This document shows positions 29,347 through 39,428 of a stretch of DNA of 64,000 bases, piece by piece. The stretch's first letter is position 1; each line of letters starts with the position of its first letter. The notes under the pieces were generated by a model. It was given only the letters and a program-made list of their open reading frames with translations. It was not told the origin of the DNA and made no database searches. The translations under genes and the position numbers were made by a program. Origin of the DNA: Siphonobacter aquaeclarae (GTDB taxonomy: Bacteria > Bacteroidota > Bacteroidia > Cytophagales > Spirosomataceae); assembly GCF_900103285.1 (NCBI RefSeq), contig NZ_FNGS01000004.1:415960-479959 (forward strand). Reading direction: 5' to 3'.

Positions 29347-30015
29347 TTACCATTTAATTTCCTGCACGGGAGAATACAGCATTTCGGCAACGCCGACGGT
29401 CTTCACCCCGATACGTCCGTAGAGGTAGTTTTTATTGACGCCGGCCGGCATGGGCAGGGTAAACGTCAGGTCCTTGCTCAGATCGGACAGCGCCGAGCCG
29501 GTCAGATCGGCCTTCGCGACGTTGTTATTCAAATCGACAAACTGCGTACTGCCCAGGTAAAAGGTCACCCGCTCGATCGCGCGCGACGTTACGACCTGGT
29601 TGATCCGGCAGGTAGCGGTAAATGTCGTACCCGATTTCTTATACGCCTCTCCCGCTACCGTGTAGTACGGTTGCACGGGTACGTCCACCTGCGTAGCGCC
29701 TTTCACATTGACCCGGAGCGTATCCGTATTATCCACCCAGGGGCCGTTTCCGCGAAGTAGCACCAGTTTATAATCGCCGTCGAACAACGAAGTAGAAAAC
29801 GACCCCTCCTGATCGACATATACCGGAATCTTGGTATACAACTGGTAGCCTGATTGCCACAATTCCAGTTGAACACCATCGCTGCGTACCCCAACCGGCT
29901 GGTTTTGGTAAACGACTCTGCCCTTCAGCGTGGAAGAAGGCGGCGTGTAGTTATCCTTGGCACAACCGGCCAGGAGAGCGGCCAGTACCGTCAGTCCATA
30001 CAATAGCTTCTTCAT
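29347..30015 (-). CDS. DUF3823-family lipoprotein of the arabinan locus
   Basis: A 222-residue lipoprotein (lipobox LLAGC, Cys18) with an N-terminal beta-sandwich (about 28-115, STLKGRVVYQNQPVGV) and a second beta domain to the end. DUF3823 proteins are habitually encoded after SusD and are thought to sit on the cell surface, perhaps binding glycan in the manner of SusE/SusF. Only one base separates the SusD stop from this start, so translation is coupled. Confidence 0.85.
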   Translation of the reverse strand: MKKLLYGLTVLAALLAGCAKDNYTPPSSTLKGRVVYQNQPVGVRSDGVQLELWQSGYQLYTKIPVYVDQEGSFSTSLFDGDYKLVLLRGNGPWVDNTDTLRVNVKGATQVDVPVQPYYTVAGEAYKKSGTTFTATCRINQVVTSRAIERVTFYLGSTQFVDLNNNVAKADLTGSALSDLSKDLTFTLPMPAGVNKNYLYGRIGVKTVGVAEMLYSPVQEIKW

Positions 30016-30016
30016 G

Positions 30017-31855
30017 TCAGTGGAAAGGATTACGTACGATTTTCGGGTTGTTGTTGATCACATTCTGGTCGATGGAAGAATAGTAGTTCCCCATCTGGAA
30101 CAGGCGTGGCGCGCGGAAACGGGGCGCTACCAGCTTGTCGAAGACATACTTGCCGTCGCGCGGGTCGCCGGGGCGGACCACCCGGTACGGGTAGAGCGCA
30201 TATGCTACGGCGTCGGCGTTGCCGGGACTGCCGTTCCATACTTCGTGGGCGATACGCCAGCGCTTGAGGTCCCAGACGCGGTGGTCTTCGAAGGCCAGTT
30301 CTACCCGCCGTTCGTTCCGCAGCCGGTCGATCGTCAGCGTTTTCAGGCTGCTGGCCGGGAATCCGGCCCGTTCGCGCAGTCGGTTTACATAGGCCAGAGC
30401 GTCGGCGGTTTGTCCGAGTTCAAAGGCGGCTTCCGCGGCGTTGAGGTAGATTTCACCAAGGCGGAAGCGTACCCACCACATATCGCTGCGAATACCGCGG
30501 GTGCTGGCCATCGGCGCCGGGTCGATGTACTTCCGGAGGTAGAAGCCGGTGTTGGATACTTCGGTCTGCGAACGTTGCGGCCCGGAAGAGCCGGTCAGCA
30601 GTTTACCATCGGTATGCAGCGCGCCGAGGGTATTGGATTCGACGGTTTGATAGGCTGTGCCATTCCATACCTTCACCCCTGCCTGTATCTGTACTTCCAG
30701 GCCGCGGAACGTCGTCCCCGGATAAATAATGGTACCGTATAACCGGGCGTCCTTGTTGGCAAAAATGCCATTGAGGTTGTCGTAATAGATGTAATCGGAT
30801 CCGTCGGCAGTGCGGTTGCGCAGCTCTCCTGATGACCCGTCGAGGTATTCGTAATCTTCGACGAGGTTGAGATTCGGGGTAATGGCAGACGACCCGAGGT
30901 TATCTTCCCGCACATTCCGGGCGATGTTGTCATACGTAAAACCATGACGCTTGTCTTTCGCCGTCAGAAAGTCCATCGCCAGAATTACTTCCTTGTTGTT
31001 CATTTTTCTGGTGACGGCCTCGAAGAAGTTTTCGCCCAGGTTCGGATTACTTTGATACAAGCTGTAGCCGCCGGTCTGGATGATCTCCTTCGCGGCGTCG
31101 AAGGCTTTGGTGTAGTACTCTTTCGCCCGGTTGGCCGGAATACCTACTTCCCCACCGGAAGTCGCGATCGGCGCGCCCATCAGGTTGTTGTATTTGGCGA
31201 TGGAACCGGCGTACAGCATCGCGCGGCTTTTCAGGGCCAGGGCTGTGAACTTGTTGGCGCGGGTATTGCTGCCGGCATTGCCGAGTTTGTCCTTGACGGC
31301 ATCGAGTTCGGCCGCGATGAAGTCGTATACTTCTTCTTCCTTGTTCCGGGGCTGCTGCAGGGGTGCCGGATCGCCGCTGAAATCATAGATGAGCTGCTTT
31401 GTCACGAGGGGGACGCCGCCCATGCGTTTCACCAGCTCAAAATACTGGTAAGCACGCAGGAAGCGGAGCTCCGCCGAAAACTGGGCTTTTTGTGCTTCCG
31501 ACAAGGATTTTCCGTATTTCTCGATGCCTTCGAGCGCCAGGTTGACGTCCCGGACAAGGCCATAGTCCCACAACCGCCAGCGGTCAAACGGGTAGTTGAT
31601 GATGTTGTTGCGGGCGTCGTCGTTGCCCGACCACATCGCTTCGTCGTACGCAGCAAATTCCGCCCAGCCATTGTCGAGCTGGCTGTGCGCCGGCAGGCGG
31701 TTGTAGTAGTTGGCCAACAGGCTGGTGATCATTTTGGCATCGTTCCAGACCTGCTCTTCGGTAATGATATTGGGCGGCTGCCGGTCCAGCCAGTCTTTCT
31801 TGCATCCGGTGGCCAGCGCCGTCACGGCGGCGAGGAGTAGTATGTTTTTTTTCAT
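30017..31855 (-). CDS. SusD/RagB-family glycan-binding outer-membrane lipoprotein
   Basis: A 612-residue lipoprotein (lipobox ALATGC, Cys18). The N-terminal KDWLDRQPPN segment, TPR-like helices in the middle and a C-terminal DHRVWDLKRWR motif mark the SusD family. It forms the lid of a SusCD import complex on the cell surface. SusC ends 12 bases upstream. With GH51 and the araBAD genes nearby, an arabinose-containing oligosaccharide is the likely ligand (inferred). Confidence 0.95.
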   Translation of the reverse strand: MKKNILLLAAVTALATGCKKDWLDRQPPNIITEEQVWNDAKMITSLLANYYNRLPAHSQLDNGWAEFAAYDEAMWSGNDDARNNIINYPFDRWRLWDYGLVRDVNLALEGIEKYGKSLSEAQKAQFSAELRFLRAYQYFELVKRMGGVPLVTKQLIYDFSGDPAPLQQPRNKEEEVYDFIAAELDAVKDKLGNAGSNTRANKFTALALKSRAMLYAGSIAKYNNLMGAPIATSGGEVGIPANRAKEYYTKAFDAAKEIIQTGGYSLYQSNPNLGENFFEAVTRKMNNKEVILAMDFLTAKDKRHGFTYDNIARNVREDNLGSSAITPNLNLVEDYEYLDGSSGELRNRTADGSDYIYYDNLNGIFANKDARLYGTIIYPGTTFRGLEVQIQAGVKVWNGTAYQTVESNTLGALHTDGKLLTGSSGPQRSQTEVSNTGFYLRKYIDPAPMASTRGIRSDMWWVRFRLGEIYLNAAEAAFELGQTADALAYVNRLRERAGFPASSLKTLTIDRLRNERRVELAFEDHRVWDLKRWRIAHEVWNGSPGNADAVAYALYPYRVVRPGDPRDGKYVFDKLVAPRFRAPRLFQMGNYYSSIDQNVINNNPKIVRNPFH

Positions 31856-31867
31856 CGGTCTGGTCGG

Positions 31868-34800
31868 TTAGAGGTTCAGGCTGAAGCCGGCGTTGTATAA
31901 GCGCTGCTGCGGATAGACCAGTGCGCCGTTCGACGAGATTTCCGGGTCAATGCCGATGTCGCGGGTGTTGTCGATCGAAAAGAGGTTCGTTCCGTTGACA
32001 TACACGCGAAGGCCCGACAACCCGATTTTCGACAGGAAAGGCTTCGGAAACTGATAACCGATTTCGAGGTTGCGGAGCCGGATGTATCGGACGTTCGTCA
32101 CCCAGAAATCACTCCGGCGACTGAAGTTGACGTGGCTCGTATTGTCTTTCCGGATGGCCGGATACGTCCCTGGAACCCACTTGCTGTCCGGATTGAAGGG
32201 ATCTTCCCGGTGCCAGCGGTCTTCAAACATGTAATTGGGAGAAGTACCGTTGTTCTGAAACGGTATCTTCATTTCCACTTCCCGGCGGAAGGACTGCATG
32301 CCTGCGCCTGCAAAATCTACCGTCAGCGTAATGCCCTTGTAGGCCACGCTCCCGTTGATGCCGAAGCTGAAATACGGGTTGGCGCCTTCGGCGTATCCGA
32401 TCGGGCGCTCGTCCATACCGTTGATGATGCCGTCTCCGTTGACGTCCTTGTAGATAAAGTCTCCGGGAAGCTGGGTACGGTTACCCTGCCCGTCGTTGTT
32501 GATCTTGTAGCCGTCGATTTCGGATTGTGACTGAAACCGCCCGATTACCTGATAGCCCCAGTTGATGTTGGCCCAGCGATCGACCTGGGAATTACGGTAC
32601 TCGTCCCACGAATTGCCGAAGCGGGGTTTGTACTGGCTGATGTTCCGCAGGCGGGAGATGGTCCCGTTGACACTCAGGGAATAGTCGACATCCCGGGCCT
32701 TGCCCCGGTACGTCAGCACGCCTTCCAGACCGCGATTGGCGTCGGAGTTCAGGTTTTCGTTTGGCAACGAGTAGCCTACTTCGCTCGGCAGAAGTACGTC
32801 GTACCGGGCAGCGGGCAGGCCGTTGCGGCGACGCTCAAAGGCGTCAAACTGTCCGGAGAATTTTCCCCCGAAAAAGGAAAAATCAATCCCGATGTTTTTG
32901 GAGATGTTCGTCACCCACGAAAGCGAGGTAATCGGCAGGCCCCGCGGCTGCAGACCGATGACCAGATTGCCGTCGAACACCGCGTTTCCGCTTGCCCAGT
33001 TATACCCCGACAGGTAGCTGAACGGCGATACGACAAAGGAGTTATTGATCAGGTCACTGCCGGTCCGGCCATAGGAAACCCGCAGTTTCAGTTCGTCCAG
33101 GAAGGACTTGTCTTTCAGGAAGTTTTCCTGCGACAACCGCCAGCCGAGGGATACGCCCGGGAAAAACCCGTAGCGGCGTCCCGGCGCGAAGAGAAAGGAG
33201 CCGTCATACCGGCCGAGCGCTTCCACCAGGTACTTGTCTTTATAGCTGTAGTTCAGACGACCGATATACCCCGCCCGGGCTTGTACATTCCATTCATCGG
33301 CCAGGTAATCCTGATTAGCGAAATACTGAATGGGAATGTAGTTATTCGGCGGAACGGTGTGGACAACCATATACTTGTTATCCTGATCCGACCGCTCATA
33401 GGCGAGTACCGCGGAAACGTGGTGATCAGCAAACTGCCGGTTGTAACTCAGCTGAAATTGCGCGAACCGGTCGACAATATTGCGTTTCCGCCTTTCCCGC
33501 CAGGGGTTTTGATTACCCCCTCCGGGAACGACGTTATAGGTATCGGTTTTGGGGTCGTAGGTATAGGCGTCGTAGGTGTACTCAAACCCGTCGAAATCAA
33601 AGTTGGTAAATTGATACGACGCAGTGGCTTTGGCTGTCAGGCCGAAACCGAAATCGTACTGGGCATAGAAGTTGCCTTTGCCGTTCATCCATACTTCGTC
33701 GATATACCCGGTAACGCTTTCTTTATACGTCGCCGGATTGACGTTAACGTTGTGCGTCTGGTTGATATACTTCGGGTTATCATTGGCGTAAGGCCGTTCG
33801 GTCGGCCACATCGAGAAGATACTCAGGAAGGGGTTGAAGTAGTCATCCAGCCCGGGTACGCCGACCTGGTGCCGCAATTCCCGGCGGGCGCTCAGCTGCG
33901 TTCCGATGCGGAAGCGCTTCGAAAGCGCCACTTCCACGTTCGTCTGAACGTTGGTCCGGTTGAATTTGTAATCCCGGATGAGCGCCTCCTGATCCAGATG
34001 CCCGATTGACACATAATAGTTTACATGTTCATTGGCGCCGGAGGCATTGGCATTGAGGGAGTACTGCGGGACGTTGGGCCGCATCACCATGTCATAATAG
34101 TCAAAGCTCTGATAGCCTTTTTCGGTACCGGCTTTCCATTTGGCGAGTTCTTCCGGCGTCCAGGTCGTCGCAATACCCCGGTTCTGGTCCGATTCGGCAA
34201 GCGCCCGCACGTGCTGGTAGGCATTGGCCGGCCGCGGGTACCGGGTAAAATTCTGGACGCCGTAATACCCGTTGATGTTGATGACGGGCTTGCTGCCGGT
34301 TTTCCCGCGTTTGGTGGTCACGAGGACAACCCCGTTGGCCGCCCGGAGGCCATACACCGCTGCGGAGGCATCTTTCAGAATAGAGATGTTGTCAATATCG
34401 TTCTGGCCCAGGTTGTTGAAGTTTCCTTCGTCGGAAGGAACTCCGTCGATGACATACAGCGGCGTACCCATGTTCCGGATCTGGATACTCGTTCCGGCGC
34501 CGGGGCGGGCATCGGCCTGCCGGGCTGTAATCCCCTGAATCTTACCGACTAACGCCCCGGAAGTCGTAACGGCCGGCGTGCGGAGAAGGTCAGTAGACTT
34601 GAGCGTTCCGACAGCTCCGGTTACCGTTTGTTTCGACTGGGTGGCATACCCTACTACGACTACTTCCGTCAGGTTTTTGGACGACGACGTAAGTGTTACC
34701 GTCAATTGCGTCATCGAACCGACGGTCAGTTCCCGCGTTTCGTATCCGATGAAACTGAATACCAGGACAGAAGAAGCGTCCGGAACGGAGATTGAGAATT

Positions 34801-35044
34801 TTCCCTGGCCGTCCGTCACCGCGCCGCGCGTCGTTCCCTTCAGCAGAATGCTGACTCCGGCAAGCGGTTCACCGGAAGAAGAGGTCACTGTTCCGGTGAC
34901 GGGCGTATCCGCAATGGGTTGGGCCCAGGTCCATTTCCGTGATTCGGCTTCTACGGCCTCGGGAACGGAAGTTAACAGAAGAGGTACCAGGGCAATTTGC
35001 CATGGAAAGCCACCGCCCTTGAAACAAGGTCGTGTTTTTTTCAT
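31868..35044 (-). CDS. SusC/RagA-family TonB-linked outer-membrane transporter
   Basis: A 1058-residue outer-membrane beta-barrel. In order: signal region, a carboxypeptidase-regulatory-like domain (about 50-120, GTVTSSSGEPLAGVSILLKG), a TonB-box-like LTEVVVVGYA, a plug domain (about 140-240) and a barrel ending in the aromatic-type LYNAGFSLNL terminus. The start MKKTRP at 35044 was chosen; the frame runs 32 residues further upstream without signal-like sequence. It is the first gene of the SusC-SusD-DUF3823 operon, and imports oligosaccharides using TonB energy. Confidence 0.95.
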   Translation of the reverse strand: MKKTRPCFKGGGFPWQIALVPLLLTSVPEAVEAESRKWTWAQPIADTPVTGTVTSSSGEPLAGVSILLKGTTRGAVTDGQGKFSISVPDASSVLVFSFIGYETRELTVGSMTQLTVTLTSSSKNLTEVVVVGYATQSKQTVTGAVGTLKSTDLLRTPAVTTSGALVGKIQGITARQADARPGAGTSIQIRNMGTPLYVIDGVPSDEGNFNNLGQNDIDNISILKDASAAVYGLRAANGVVLVTTKRGKTGSKPVININGYYGVQNFTRYPRPANAYQHVRALAESDQNRGIATTWTPEELAKWKAGTEKGYQSFDYYDMVMRPNVPQYSLNANASGANEHVNYYVSIGHLDQEALIRDYKFNRTNVQTNVEVALSKRFRIGTQLSARRELRHQVGVPGLDDYFNPFLSIFSMWPTERPYANDNPKYINQTHNVNVNPATYKESVTGYIDEVWMNGKGNFYAQYDFGFGLTAKATASYQFTNFDFDGFEYTYDAYTYDPKTDTYNVVPGGGNQNPWRERRKRNIVDRFAQFQLSYNRQFADHHVSAVLAYERSDQDNKYMVVHTVPPNNYIPIQYFANQDYLADEWNVQARAGYIGRLNYSYKDKYLVEALGRYDGSFLFAPGRRYGFFPGVSLGWRLSQENFLKDKSFLDELKLRVSYGRTGSDLINNSFVVSPFSYLSGYNWASGNAVFDGNLVIGLQPRGLPITSLSWVTNISKNIGIDFSFFGGKFSGQFDAFERRRNGLPAARYDVLLPSEVGYSLPNENLNSDANRGLEGVLTYRGKARDVDYSLSVNGTISRLRNISQYKPRFGNSWDEYRNSQVDRWANINWGYQVIGRFQSQSEIDGYKINNDGQGNRTQLPGDFIYKDVNGDGIINGMDERPIGYAEGANPYFSFGINGSVAYKGITLTVDFAGAGMQSFRREVEMKIPFQNNGTSPNYMFEDRWHREDPFNPDSKWVPGTYPAIRKDNTSHVNFSRRSDFWVTNVRYIRLRNLEIGYQFPKPFLSKIGLSGLRVYVNGTNLFSIDNTRDIGIDPEISSNGALVYPQQRLYNAGFSLNL

Positions 35045-35449
35045 AGTTTTGAATGTTTTGTTCAGTCGGAAGTTTTGGGCAAAACATCCCCGTCTGCCCC
35101 GGCCAAGGGGCAGCCAAACGGACTGCCGGTGATATCGCAACTATCGCCGGCTTTTTTATTGCCCGGTTACAGCAAACATCAGTGCATCATAAGTAGTCTG
35201 TGGAAAGGTTTTGCGTTCAAAGAAAAGGTCGTCGTGAAGGATCTCCCCGGGGGAAAAGCAGGCTGCCCATTCCCTATTTGTTCATTATTCAAGAAAAACA
35301 TGAACAAATCAGGCAAACAAATGTAGAAGAGACACAGTGGGGACACTCCCTCAAATTTGCCGACCACCGACTGTATTTTGACAAGATTTATTACTTTATC
35401 TACTTTTTTTTGCACATCTGCGCGATCTCATTCGCTGAAAGTCCCTGTT
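35045..35449. other. Leader and promoter region of the SusCD operon
   Basis: About 400 bases without a gene. Near susC are two small hairpins (GTTTT-GGGC-AAAAC near 35072-35085 and CTGCCCC/GGGGCAG at 35094-35113) that would form in the mRNA leader. A TACATTTG box on the minus strand at 35318-35325 is the best -7 candidate, implying a long leader. No AraR half-site was found. Confidence 0.4.
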
Positions 35450-36598
35450 TCAGGGACGTAGAAACACTTCTACGAGACGAACCGGAAGGGGCGGAAGGTA
35501 ATGGTAGTGGCCGTCCCACACGACCTGGGGCTGGAGCAGGGAAAATGCCGCGACAAACAGGCAGACGATTCGGATGGTTGACTTTCCCGAATGACGGCTT
35601 AGTACCAGCAAGGCAAGCGGAAGCGCAGTAAAACTATAGGAAAGGCTGCGGTTGATGTCGAATACGAGAACGGAAGTCAGCCAGTTCAAACCGAGCGCAA
35701 CGATGAGTGCCAGGCCGAAAATGGGCATCCTGGCCAAACACAGCAGCACTGCCAGCCCGATCAGCAGCCAGTTTGCTCCGAAGGTTGAAAATGTCGCCAG
35801 CGCGTAAAAACGGGAATTTCCGAAGATGACATGGTGCCCGACATCCGAGTAGCCCGTCTCAAAACCGGCATGATGGCTGAGCCAAAACCGGATCAGGAGG
35901 TAGGATACCCAGCTCAACGCTACTGCCGCCGCGTACTTGTTGGGGAAAATCAGCTGCCTGAACCCCGGTCGCGGCTCTTCCTTTAATACCCAAAAAAGGT
36001 AGACAAGCGTAGAATGAATCAGACCCCGTTCGTCGCTCCATTCCGCTGCCGCACACAACAGCCAGATACCCACCGGATTCCTCCACGACAGCGCCAGTAA
36101 AAGAAAGAGGTAGGGATAAATATCCGGCCGGCCAAACACGTCATAAAACGCCGAAAAGCAGACGTAGCAGGCCGTAACGCCGACGGCAAAGAAAAACGTA
36201 GCGGTTTTATCGTCAAGCAGCCGGAACACCAACCCGATCAGCAGGCGGAGAAAAACAATACCTGCCAGTATCTGGCCCAGGAAAATACCCTCCCGGTCGA
36301 GCCCGAAAAATCCCGCCACCGCCGGTATGAAGAGGCGGAAGGCCATCTTTTCGACATGCGTATCTCCGTTGGCCGGGATGGGCGTCAGAAGGGAGCGGCT
36401 CTGGGCTTCCATCGCATCCCAGTTCGGCGAATCGAAATAATGGAAATTGAAAAACGGAGAGATATGCCAGAACACCAGCAGCAGGCACAGCAGCCAGATA
36501 CGTTCCCGCCACCACCGGCCAGCGCAGAACTTGTCAATTGCCAGCAAAAAATAACGATACCCTGCGTAAACAGTATCTTTGGTGTCTATAGGCTGCAT
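35450..36598 (-). CDS. Polytopic membrane protein of unknown function
   Basis: A 382-residue protein with about ten hydrophobic segments, starting with a soluble 30-residue head. Features such as FDSPNWDAMEAQ after the first helix and a DVFGRPDIYPYLF segment resemble GT-C-type membrane glycosyltransferase-like proteins with an acidic first loop, but no family is recognised with confidence. It lies between glmS and the SusCD region on the same strand as both; no clear operon link. Confidence 0.6.
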   Translation of the reverse strand: MQPIDTKDTVYAGYRYFLLAIDKFCAGRWWRERIWLLCLLLVFWHISPFFNFHYFDSPNWDAMEAQSRSLLTPIPANGDTHVEKMAFRLFIPAVAGFFGLDREGIFLGQILAGIVFLRLLIGLVFRLLDDKTATFFFAVGVTACYVCFSAFYDVFGRPDIYPYLFLLLALSWRNPVGIWLLCAAAEWSDERGLIHSTLVYLFWVLKEEPRPGFRQLIFPNKYAAAVALSWVSYLLIRFWLSHHAGFETGYSDVGHHVIFGNSRFYALATFSTFGANWLLIGLAVLLCLARMPIFGLALIVALGLNWLTSVLVFDINRSLSYSFTALPLALLVLSRHSGKSTIRIVCLFVAAFSLLQPQVVWDGHYHYLPPLPVRLVEVFLRP

Positions 36599-36676
36599 CT
36601 ACGGTGTAAGGTGAAGTACAGAATCTGCTTCTGCTGGCGGCTGACAGATTCCGTACTTCAAACATAACAATTTGTC

Positions 36677-38515
36677 TTATTCCACCGTAACAGATTTAGC
36701 AAGATTTCGAGGCTGATCTACGTTACAGCCGCGCATAACGGCAATGTAATACGACAAAAGCTGTAACGGTATTACTGAAAGCAAGGGCATCAGTACTTCA
36801 TGCGTCACCGGTATTTCGACAACATGGTCAGCCATCGTCGGGATCAGTTTGTCGCCCTCCGTCACCACTGCGATGACTTTTCCCTTCCGCGCCTTGACTT
36901 CCTGAATATTGGAGACAACTTTCTCGTACGACTGATCCCGGGTGGCGATGAAGACGACCGGCATGTCCTCGTCGATCAGTGCAATCGGGCCGTGCTTCAT
37001 CTCGGCTGCCGGGTACCCTTCGGCATGTATATAGCTGATTTCCTTGAGTTTAAGTGCCCCTTCAAGCGCTACAGGGAAGTTCAGTCCCCGGCCGAGGTAG
37101 ATAAAATTCCGGGCATCTTTAAACAGTTCCGAGATTTCCTTCACCTTGTCGGCGTTCTTCAGCACCTTTTCGATTTTGTCCGGGATGCGTTCAAGCTCAA
37201 ACAGGAAGCGGCGGAACGTATCCTCGTGCAGGTTCCCTTTTTTTCGCGCAACGGCGATCGCCATGAGGGTCAGCACCGATACCTGCGCGGTAAAGGCTTT
37301 GGTCGAGGCCACTCCGATTTCCGGGCCAGCGTGCGTGTAGGCGCCCGCATGCGTAATCCGGGGAATCGACGAGCCGACTACATTGCAGATTCCCAGGATA
37401 ATAGCCCCACGGGATTTGGCCAGTTCAATCGCGGCCAGGGTATCCATCGTTTCACCCGATTGCGAAATCGCGAGGACAACGTCTCCCTCCTTGATAATCG
37501 GGTTCCGGTAGCGAAACTCGGAAGCATACTCCACCTCCACCGGAATGCGGGCCAGTTCTTCAAAAATGTACTCGGCCACGAGCCCGGCATGCCAGGAAGT
37601 ACCGCAGGCCACAATGACAATGCGCTCTGACTTGGCGATGTCGTCGAGGTACTCGCGCAGACCGCCCAGAACCAGGTGGCCCTCGTCGGCATTGACGCGC
37701 CCCCGGAAGCAGTCCTTCACCGAACGGGGCTGCTCAAAGATTTCCTTCAGCATGAAATGCTCGAACCCGCCCTTCTCGATGGCTTCCAGCTCCAGTTCAA
37801 CATGCTGGATATAAGGTGATTGTTCGACATTCTCAATATTCTTGACGATCAGGTCTCCGTCGCGGACGACAGCAATCTGGTAGTCGTCCAGGTAAATCAC
37901 CTCGTTGGTGTATTCGATAATAGGCGTGGCGTCGGAAGCGAAGAAATGCTCCTTCTCTCCTACGCCGATCACCAGCGGAGAGCCTTTGCGGGCGGCGACA
38001 AGCGTACCCGGCTCGTCCTGTGACATGACTACGATCGCATAGGCGCCGACAACCTCCTGCATGGCAAGGCGGACGGCCTCTTCCACCGAGCAGAACGTCT
38101 CCTTCCGGATATCCTCGATGAAATTCACCAGTACTTCGGAATCGGTATCGGAGTGGAAGACATATCCCTTCTGCTGGAGGTTCTGCTTGATCGCCCCGTA
38201 GTTTTCGATAATACCGTTGTGGATAATGGCCAGTTGCCGGGAATGCGAATAATGCGGGTGCGCGTTGCGGTCATTCGGCTCGCCGTGCGTCGCCCAGCGG
38301 GTATGCCCGATGCCGATATGGCTGCTGAGGGTATCCGCTTCGAGCGTCGCCTCGAGATCGGCAACTTTGCCTTTTTTCTTGTAGACGGTCAGGCCGTCGG
38401 CTGCCATCAGGGCAATTCCGGCCGAGTCATACCCCCGGTATTCCAGGCGTTTCAGTCCTTTGATAATCAATGGGCAGGCTTCGCGATAGCCTACATATGC
38501 CACAATTCCGCACAT
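36677..38515 (-). CDS. glmS: Glutamine-fructose-6-phosphate aminotransferase (isomerizing)
   Basis: A 612-residue enzyme that makes glucosamine 6-phosphate, the first step to UDP-GlcNAc and peptidoglycan. The N-terminal glutaminase domain begins MCGIVAYVG with nucleophile Cys2 (domain about 1-230), followed by two SIS isomerase domains with VVIACGTSWHAG-like and ISQSGETMDT motifs, and the end LAKSVTVE is invariant in GlmS. Length is normal (E. coli 609). No glmS ribozyme is evident in the 230-base region upstream. Confidence 0.98.
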   Translation of the reverse strand: MCGIVAYVGYREACPLIIKGLKRLEYRGYDSAGIALMAADGLTVYKKKGKVADLEATLEADTLSSHIGIGHTRWATHGEPNDRNAHPHYSHSRQLAIIHNGIIENYGAIKQNLQQKGYVFHSDTDSEVLVNFIEDIRKETFCSVEEAVRLAMQEVVGAYAIVVMSQDEPGTLVAARKGSPLVIGVGEKEHFFASDATPIIEYTNEVIYLDDYQIAVVRDGDLIVKNIENVEQSPYIQHVELELEAIEKGGFEHFMLKEIFEQPRSVKDCFRGRVNADEGHLVLGGLREYLDDIAKSERIVIVACGTSWHAGLVAEYIFEELARIPVEVEYASEFRYRNPIIKEGDVVLAISQSGETMDTLAAIELAKSRGAIILGICNVVGSSIPRITHAGAYTHAGPEIGVASTKAFTAQVSVLTLMAIAVARKKGNLHEDTFRRFLFELERIPDKIEKVLKNADKVKEISELFKDARNFIYLGRGLNFPVALEGALKLKEISYIHAEGYPAAEMKHGPIALIDEDMPVVFIATRDQSYEKVVSNIQEVKARKGKVIAVVTEGDKLIPTMADHVVEIPVTHEVLMPLLSVIPLQLLSYYIAVMRGCNVDQPRNLAKSVTVE

Positions 38516-38743
38516 AAGAAAGACGATGGTTTACTGTAGTGATCAACTTCGCTTCGGATAGGTAGAGGAGAGGTGCGAAAGAGGGAAGACGTTTTCTATT
38601 AATAAATTTTTTCAAAAAGTCAACTCTTTTTCAGACAAAAAAAACACTTCCGTTGCGAAAACAAAAATCCATATAGGCCGGGTACGTGCCTCATTTTCGT
38701 AGTCCTGTTTCGAAGCGATCACTACTCCCACGTAAAAACACGT

Positions 38744-39316
38744 CTAGTTGCGGAACCGCATCCACAATTGCTGCAACAGAATAACCGTCTTTCCGTCCCG
38801 GATTTCGCCTGATCCAATCATCTCCATCGCCCGGGTGAGGGGTATTTCGAGTACGTCAATTTCTTCTTCCTCCTCCACGCCTCCGCCGGCGTGCACGCGC
38901 TGCGAGTCGTCGTATTCTGCCAGAAAAAAGTAGAGAATTTCGGTTACCGACCCGGGGCTCATGTATAATTCGAATACTTTTTCGGGACGGGATATCCGGA
39001 AACCCGTTTCTTCCTCCGTTTCCCGCCGGATGCACTCCTCCGGGCTGTCGCGGTCGAGCAGGCCCGCGCAGGCTTCGATGAGCATCCCGTCCGGATTTCC
39101 GTTGACATAGGTAGGCATGCGGAACTGCCGGGTCAGAATCACCGTCTGCCGCTCCGGATGCCAGAGGAGGATCACGGCCCCGTTTCCGCGATCGTAACAT
39201 TCCCGTGACTGGCGCTGCCAGGTACCGTTTTTCAGTTGGTAGTCGAACGTCACTTTCCGAAGGGTATACCAGTTGTCGGACAATACTTCCGTTTGCTGAA
39301 TCCGAACATCACGCAT
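38744..39316 (-). CDS. Nudix hydrolase, GDP-mannose pyrophosphatase-like
   Basis: A 190-residue Nudix enzyme. The Nudix box ends in RETEEETGF (about 97-105) with its first Gly and Glu replaced by Ala and Asp, as in GDP-mannose/ADP-ribose type hydrolases (NudK/NudF). [13 protein letters not shown] and [15 protein letters not shown] are typical of this subgroup. It probably cleaves sugar nucleotides in the cytoplasm. It is divergent from a DeoR regulator gene, and the shared gap holds an inverted repeat that may regulate both. Confidence 0.88.
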   Translation of the reverse strand: MRDVRIQQTEVLSDNWYTLRKVTFDYQLKNGTWQRQSRECYDRGNGAVILLWHPERQTVILTRQFRMPTYVNGNPDGMLIEACAGLLDRDSPEECIRRETEEETGFRISRPEKVFELYMSPGSVTEILYFFLAEYDDSQRVHAGGGVEEEEEIDVLEIPLTRAMEMIGSGEIRDGKTVILLQQLWMRFRN

Positions 39317-39318
39317 AG

Positions 39319-39427
39319 TTGATCGTTTTTGATTGTTTATGAATTATTTTGTTCAAATATGGGCGAAATAATTCGATTCAATACAAATACGATCATTACT
39401 TCTTATCTTTCGGTCAAAAACGATCAA
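39319..39427. promoter_or_regulatory. Two inverted 14-bp boxes between nudK-like and DeoR genes (candidate DeoR operators)
   Basis: TTGATCGTTTTTGA at 39319-39332 and its exact reverse complement at 39414-39427 lie 81 bases apart. Each touches the start codon of one of the two divergent genes: three bases before the nudK-like ATG and one base before the DeoR ATG. Looping or autorepression by the DeoR protein is likely but inferred. Confidence 0.55.
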
Positions 39428-39428
39428 A

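Noticed and set aside
38516-38743. glmS ribozyme or riboswitch upstream of glmS
   Set aside because: No conserved glmS ribozyme core is visible, and the class is known mainly from Firmicutes.
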